Assembly (NCBI RefSeq): GCF_964340395.1
Contig: NC_135552.1
Span: 18,439,181-18,503,180, forward strand
DNA from: Glandiceps talaboti
Taxonomy: Eukaryota > Hemichordata > Enteropneusta > Spengelidae
Length of the DNA stretch: 64,000 nucleotides
Direction: 5' to 3'
The notes under the pieces are model-generated. The model was not told the DNA's origin and did not search any database. It saw only the letters and a program-made list of their open reading frames with translations. Below are positions 59,461 through 64,000 of the stretch, one piece after another. How positions within the stretch are numbered: the first letter of the stretch is position 1; every line of letters starts with the position of its first letter. The translations under genes were made by a program, and so were the position numbers.

Positions 59461-60049
59461 AGATTTGCCATCAGAAGTTGTGACGTGTATTGTACAATTG
59501 GTTTTGTACTCTATAAACTATATGGGTCTCAGCTAACACTGTGTCATTTTACATTTGTTTGATACACTGCAAATCGTAACCTACATGATGTAAACAAGCT
59601 GGTGAAGACTGTTGCTGGTTCTCCTACGGCATACAGAGTATTTGGATGTCATACGATTACGCCAAGGCACAAATGTGTAGGCCATCTTGGAGCAACCTCC
59701 TTGACTATTTCAAACTGTCAGTCTGGCGCGATAATATAACTTCAACCCATAGCCTTTCAAATACGGGACCAGCTCTGTATGAAAGTTCAACACTCAGTAC
59801 ACACACATGCACACCTATAACCCTGTTTTACTAGCCGGCAACCAATATTTGAATGTGTCACCTGCTAGTCTACCACCGTACTTTGTAAACAAAAATAATG
59901 GATGACAAGTAGCCTGTGGTTGATTGAAAGCAATATTTTATTAGACAGGCGACATAACATGAATTATTATTAAAAGAAGAAAAACTTACAACAGAGAAAG
60001 AAAGTATCATACAGTCAAGAGGAAACGTACGTTGTATTGTGTCGACACT

Positions 60050-60335
60050 GTCGTTCCGTTCTGTATTGTACTGTACTATACTGCACTGCACTATATCGTA
60101 CTGTGTACTGCACTGCACTGCACTGTATTGTACTGTACTATACTATACTATACTGTGTTCTACTTACTGCAATGTACTGTACTGTACTGTACTGTATTAC
60201 ACTGTATTGTATCGTACGATACTATTCCATACTGTGTTCTACTTTACTGCAATGCACTTTACACTACTGCAATACACTATTATACTGACTACTTTACTAT
60301 ATTGTAATGTAATGTAATGTAATGTAATGTATAAT
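60050..60335. repeat. TACTG/TAATG pentanucleotide repeat
   Basis: Degenerate period-five array of TGTAC, TGCAC and TATAC units, ending with pure GTAAT units at about 60305-60330. The Tyr-Cys-Thr-Val frames are products of the repeat. Confidence 0.9.
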
Positions 60336-60339
60336 CTGA

Positions 60340-60640
60340 TATTGTATTGTATCGAAATGTTTTGTACCATATTGTATCATTACAGTATCATACCATGCTG
60401 TTGCAGTAACAGATAACATTGTTACAGTATTCATATGGTATCGTTAAAGTGTCATATTATATCGTTAAAGTATCATATTGTATCGTCACAATATCATATC
60501 GTACCATTACAGAATTATATCTTACCGTTACAGTATCATGTATAAGCTTAAACAGTATCGTATCGTACTGTTACAGTATCATATCATATCGTTACAGTAT
60601 CATATCATATCGTTACAGTATCATATCGTGAATCGTATCG
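60340..60640. repeat. ~20-bp degenerate minisatellite
   Basis: Units around CGTTACAGTATCATATCATAT, clearest at 60565-60630 and more diverged towards the left. Confidence 0.8.
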
Positions 60641-63482
60641 CATTGTTGAATAAATGGAAAAAGTTGGTTGCTAGGCAATATTTGTTTTTCTTTGAAATTC
60701 TATATTAGTACCCAAGTGCTACAGCATATGGCTAAAATGGTGTAGATACCGTTACACTGAGAGTTATATACAGACTGTGGTTAGCGTGTCATAGTACAAT
60801 GAAAAGATGATGTAACTGATTTTGTTATGTGCATGTGTGTCTATCATCGGTACTGTCGACATGAGACTGGTACTGGATAACACATACGATATATTCCTAG
60901 GCAGAGCTGGTGTTATTATCTAGCCTGGAATCCACGTCGTCTAACTCCCTATAGTAACAGCAACTGTAAATGACCGTCAAAGGGTAGCTAGCTAGGATTA
61001 CACACTTTGCATTTTTTATACCATCTATATCTTCAGCACCACGTGGGTGGAAAGTCTCCCACCTGAAAACAAAGAATGCTCGTAAGGTTTTCGCCCACAT
61101 AGCCATAGTGAGTTCATCACAGTATACATCCCAAGCCGTTATTCCCGGTGAGTTGTTGACGTGACGATCGACTCAGTGTGGGGGGCGTATTTCAAAAGTT
61201 GTGATGTCATCTGACTACGTATGCCGCACTGATTCTGATATGTATATTTGTATTGTAAGATGACACTAGAGGGCAGCACAGGGGTAAATATGCACAGCCA
61301 TCATGATATCTATATATCTACGTCTTACATGAGACTTGACGTGTACAACTACTATATTATCTATATACAAAAGTACATATTTTAATTATATCGCCATGGC
61401 AAGTGCAGGACAATGGTATACTGGCATATTATAATATTAGGAATACATGTCAATGCAACGATTGTATGAACTAGGGCCATTGCATCGCTTAACCAATCTA
61501 CACAACGTGATGATGTAAGGAACGCACGCGTTGAGATGGGTTGTCGTTTTCTATATGTATACGTACCTCGAGACGTTTACAGAATATCACCAGTGTCAAT
61601 AAATTACCGACATGGCATGTGACATGTCATCGTTCTGACCTTAAACGTCTCAAAACACTCACAGATTTATCAACACAGTGGCCGACAGGAGATGTCGGAT
61701 CGTCTCAAAATGCAAACAGAATTTATCAATATTATGACCGCTATGAGTGATCGTCATTTTTTTTTCGGTTGAAAACCGTCTCAAAACGCTAATTTTCTTC
61801 ACAATATTGGCACAAATCCGAGTAATACTTAACTTTAAACAGTACATGTCGTTTCAGACATCCTTGTCTTTCCTCTGTTCCTCTATGCTTTTAATAGAAA
61901 TGTCTGTATGTACGACGGCAGAGAAAAACACTAACTAGGTTCGTGAACTTTAACCTTTGCCAAAGAACACTAAAGGGCTGATACAAATAAATGGATGAAT
62001 TATATACAAAATAGATATTAGATCTCACCATAGAGCTTTCTACAATCAGAACTTAACAACTACATCACCCATATATCACCTCCTTGAATTCTGCACATCA
62101 ATGTATAGTTGAATATTGGAAATGTGAAACCCTCCCTCATTAAATGCATAAGAAATTCATGAATATCGATATAGAAAAAATAACAAAGTTAAAATCAACA
62201 AAACTTCAATAAAACATCAGTGAACATATAACAAATCGTGATTCTTTAGTGTTCAATAATATGATATTATTTACAAATATTTACAGATATTACAAGCGAT
62301 ACTCCATTTCTGGTGCAGGTCTGTGTAATCGGCTTCGGACCATTTGACTTTAACCCATAGATTCTGAAGTCAACGGTTTTTACAGGCAAGCAGTTCAAGT
62401 TGTTCATTACATGCGGGCGTTTCAAAACTCCAATCAAGTTTGTCGCTGACTATCTTCATCCTGGCTAGACCGCAGTGGTTTTCTTTGGCCAATCGGGAGT
62501 TTAACTTGTACATAATGAAGGTGACATACTCGCTACTGTAGCAATATTGTGTTTGACTATAGGTACAACTCGATAGCCAAACATGTAAATACGCATGCGT
62601 GATTGTTTACAGGCAATGTTCAGGTTGAAATCTAGTATGGTTATCTATATGGAGATGGTGGTCACAACACATGTACGCGTACTTGTATGTTAGTTTCAAT
62701 AAATCTATGACATCATTCCATGTATATTTCAGTATCCGAACCAGGTAAAGCAGAAGCCTAATATCGTATTGGCAAAGACTTTGTGAATTTGCCGTAGGTG
62801 GCGCTTCGTTACAGGTTACTGATGTGGAACGTGCTTCTAGTATTCAGCTTATGTTTGCTTGTCTTTTTCTAAGACTGCTAGAGAATCAACACCATTCGCA
62901 CTTTGGTAGTGTCAGTTATGGTTCCCTTGTCTTGTCGTAAATTGAGGACACACTGCGATAATGATTTCTGAAATGCTGTTATGATAATGTACTCCCTCTT
63001 TTTCGCATTGCGTCCAATGAGTGTAACCACGTATGTATACATGTGATAATAAATGTACATCCTTTACTATTTAAAATACCTCGTGTTTACTATAATAGTG
63101 AAACATCATTCAGTCTTCTCTATTTTAGATATTAATTCATTAAAAGTCACAGTGTAGAATATATGTGCTCTTACTGGTTAGGATCTTTTGCCTTTTGTAG
63201 TTATTCTATTTCTGTACGCATTTAGAGTGAGAAAAACTTATATATACATGTTTTTGGCTTCAACGAATCTGATGTGATGTACGTAATCAGCTGATCCAAC
63301 CAAGGTTTGTGGGTATATTTTTTTACAAGCTTGAGTATTCCTGCTACGAAAGGTCCATTTATAACGGCCGGGACAGGTGTTCTTGAACAAAAGACCATTT
63401 AACTTCGATGAAAAAAGTCAATACGGTGGGAAATGTAACGGAAATCTAGGCGTCCTGTATCCTCATACTATTTACTATATTG

Positions 63483-63719
63483 TTAGACTGGTGTTGGTTC
63501 CACGCCATTCGGAGTCCCATTACTATTCATTTGTGACACCACTTCTATTTCAGTTTTGGATTCCTTTGAATATTTCCGTTTTGAGTCTCTAAAGATATTC
63601 AGAGTGAGCCCCTGTCTTGATGCAGAGCTAATAATAGACTGGTTTCTGGAACTTCGGTGTCTTCCCAGTGATTTGCTATCCCTCCATCGATTGAACTTCC
63701 GACGTATGACAGATCTCAC
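63483..63719 (-). CDS. Second class B GPCR, terminal exon (partial gene)
   Basis: On the - strand a TTTTTATTTACAG acceptor opens a 237-nt phase-0 exon encoding 78 residues and a TAA. It begins VRSVIRRKFNRWRDSK, a helix-8 sequence typical of secretin-family receptors that usually follows NGE; the RS-x-IR-x-x-x-x-RW-x-D pattern recalls CRF-type receptors, while RS-x-I-x-RK also matches the main gene's tail. The rest is a Ser/Arg-rich tail ending PTPV, again a class I PDZ-type end. Membrane-domain exons would lie beyond the right edge. Class B assignment is likely; the subfamily is open. Confidence 0.8.
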   Translation of the reverse strand: MRSVIRRKFNRWRDSKSLGRHRSSRNQSIISSASRQGLTLNIFRDSKRKYSKESKTEIEVVSQMNSNGTPNGVEPTPV

Positions 63720-64000
63720 CTGTAAATAAAAAACAAACACTTGTGACTTATGTTGTCACCGATATATTACGTATACAGTGTCATTGTGTTGCTAGTAAAT
63801 ACTGTCAGGTGACCAATGTACTTAGCCATAGTGAGTCAGTAATTTTTTTTTTTCGACTTTATACAAACGAGGAAATGATTGAAACAAAGAGAGGTCCGTC
63901 TCACGATACACATCAGTGACGTCATTGTGATATATTATCCGTATTGACATCAAACGTGGTATGAAATTGAACTGGTCACGTTAGCCTAGAATCAAATCGT
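63720..64000 (-). other. Intron of the second receptor
   Basis: Sequence upstream (on the - strand) of the terminal exon, continuing past the window edge. No further exon seen. Confidence 0.6.

Larger units (their letters stand above)
53830..63482. other. Intergenic spacer between the two convergent receptors
   Basis: 9.7 kb with no recognisable gene. It must include the 3' UTRs of both receptors. By eye I find no AATAAA on the + strand until one inside the element at 56471, so the main receptor's 3' end cannot be placed. Repeats within it are listed separately. Confidence 0.6.

Noticed and set aside
63377-63592. 71-residue + strand frame at the right edge
   Set aside because: It is the antisense shadow of the terminal exon of the second receptor.

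Overview
The window is animal nuclear DNA: AT-rich, full of long microsatellites and small non-autonomous repeats, with a multi-exon gene whose introns have GT/AG borders and run up to 10.6 kb. Nothing looks bacterial or organellar. The content fits an invertebrate bilaterian (hemichordate, cephalochordate or lophotrochozoan). I cannot name the species from the sequence.

The main gene is on the + strand from 21768 to 53829: a complete calcitonin/CGRP-receptor-like class B (secretin family) G-protein-coupled receptor. I assembled 13 coding exons. Every splice phase matches, and the product is 488 residues with a signal peptide, a six-cysteine hormone-binding domain, seven membrane segments and a 101-residue cytoplasmic tail. 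The diagnostic class B residues are present: the H2.50/E3.50/T6.42/Y7.57 polar network, the PxxG kink of TM6, and the Cys pair joining TM3 to extracellular loop 2. Exon 12 is the 42-nt TM7 exon known to be skipped in several vertebrate class B receptors. Its donor is the weakest of the gene, and reading through it gives an open 44-residue alternative tail.

At the right edge, on the - strand (63483-63719), lies the last coding exon of a second class B receptor. Its helix-8 sequence resembles that of the main gene and the intron sits at the same place, so the two receptors are convergent (tail to tail).

The first 21.7 kb hold no gene I can support. They contain (GA)n, (GT)n, (TA)n, TATG/ACAT, GGAT, CCCA and CT tracts, a roughly 110-bp satellite, and in the TA/ACAT-rich stretch near 17.1 kb a complete type I hammerhead ribozyme motif on the - strand. 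That ribozyme is the most interesting non-coding signal. Such motifs are known from Penelope-like retroelements and retrozymes.

The receptor introns and the 53.8-63.4 kb spacer carry a repeated family with inverted ends (about 250-380 bp, three complete copies plus fragments), a second element with inverted ends containing a tRNA-like Pol III unit, two large foldback elements, several minisatellites and two local tandem duplications.
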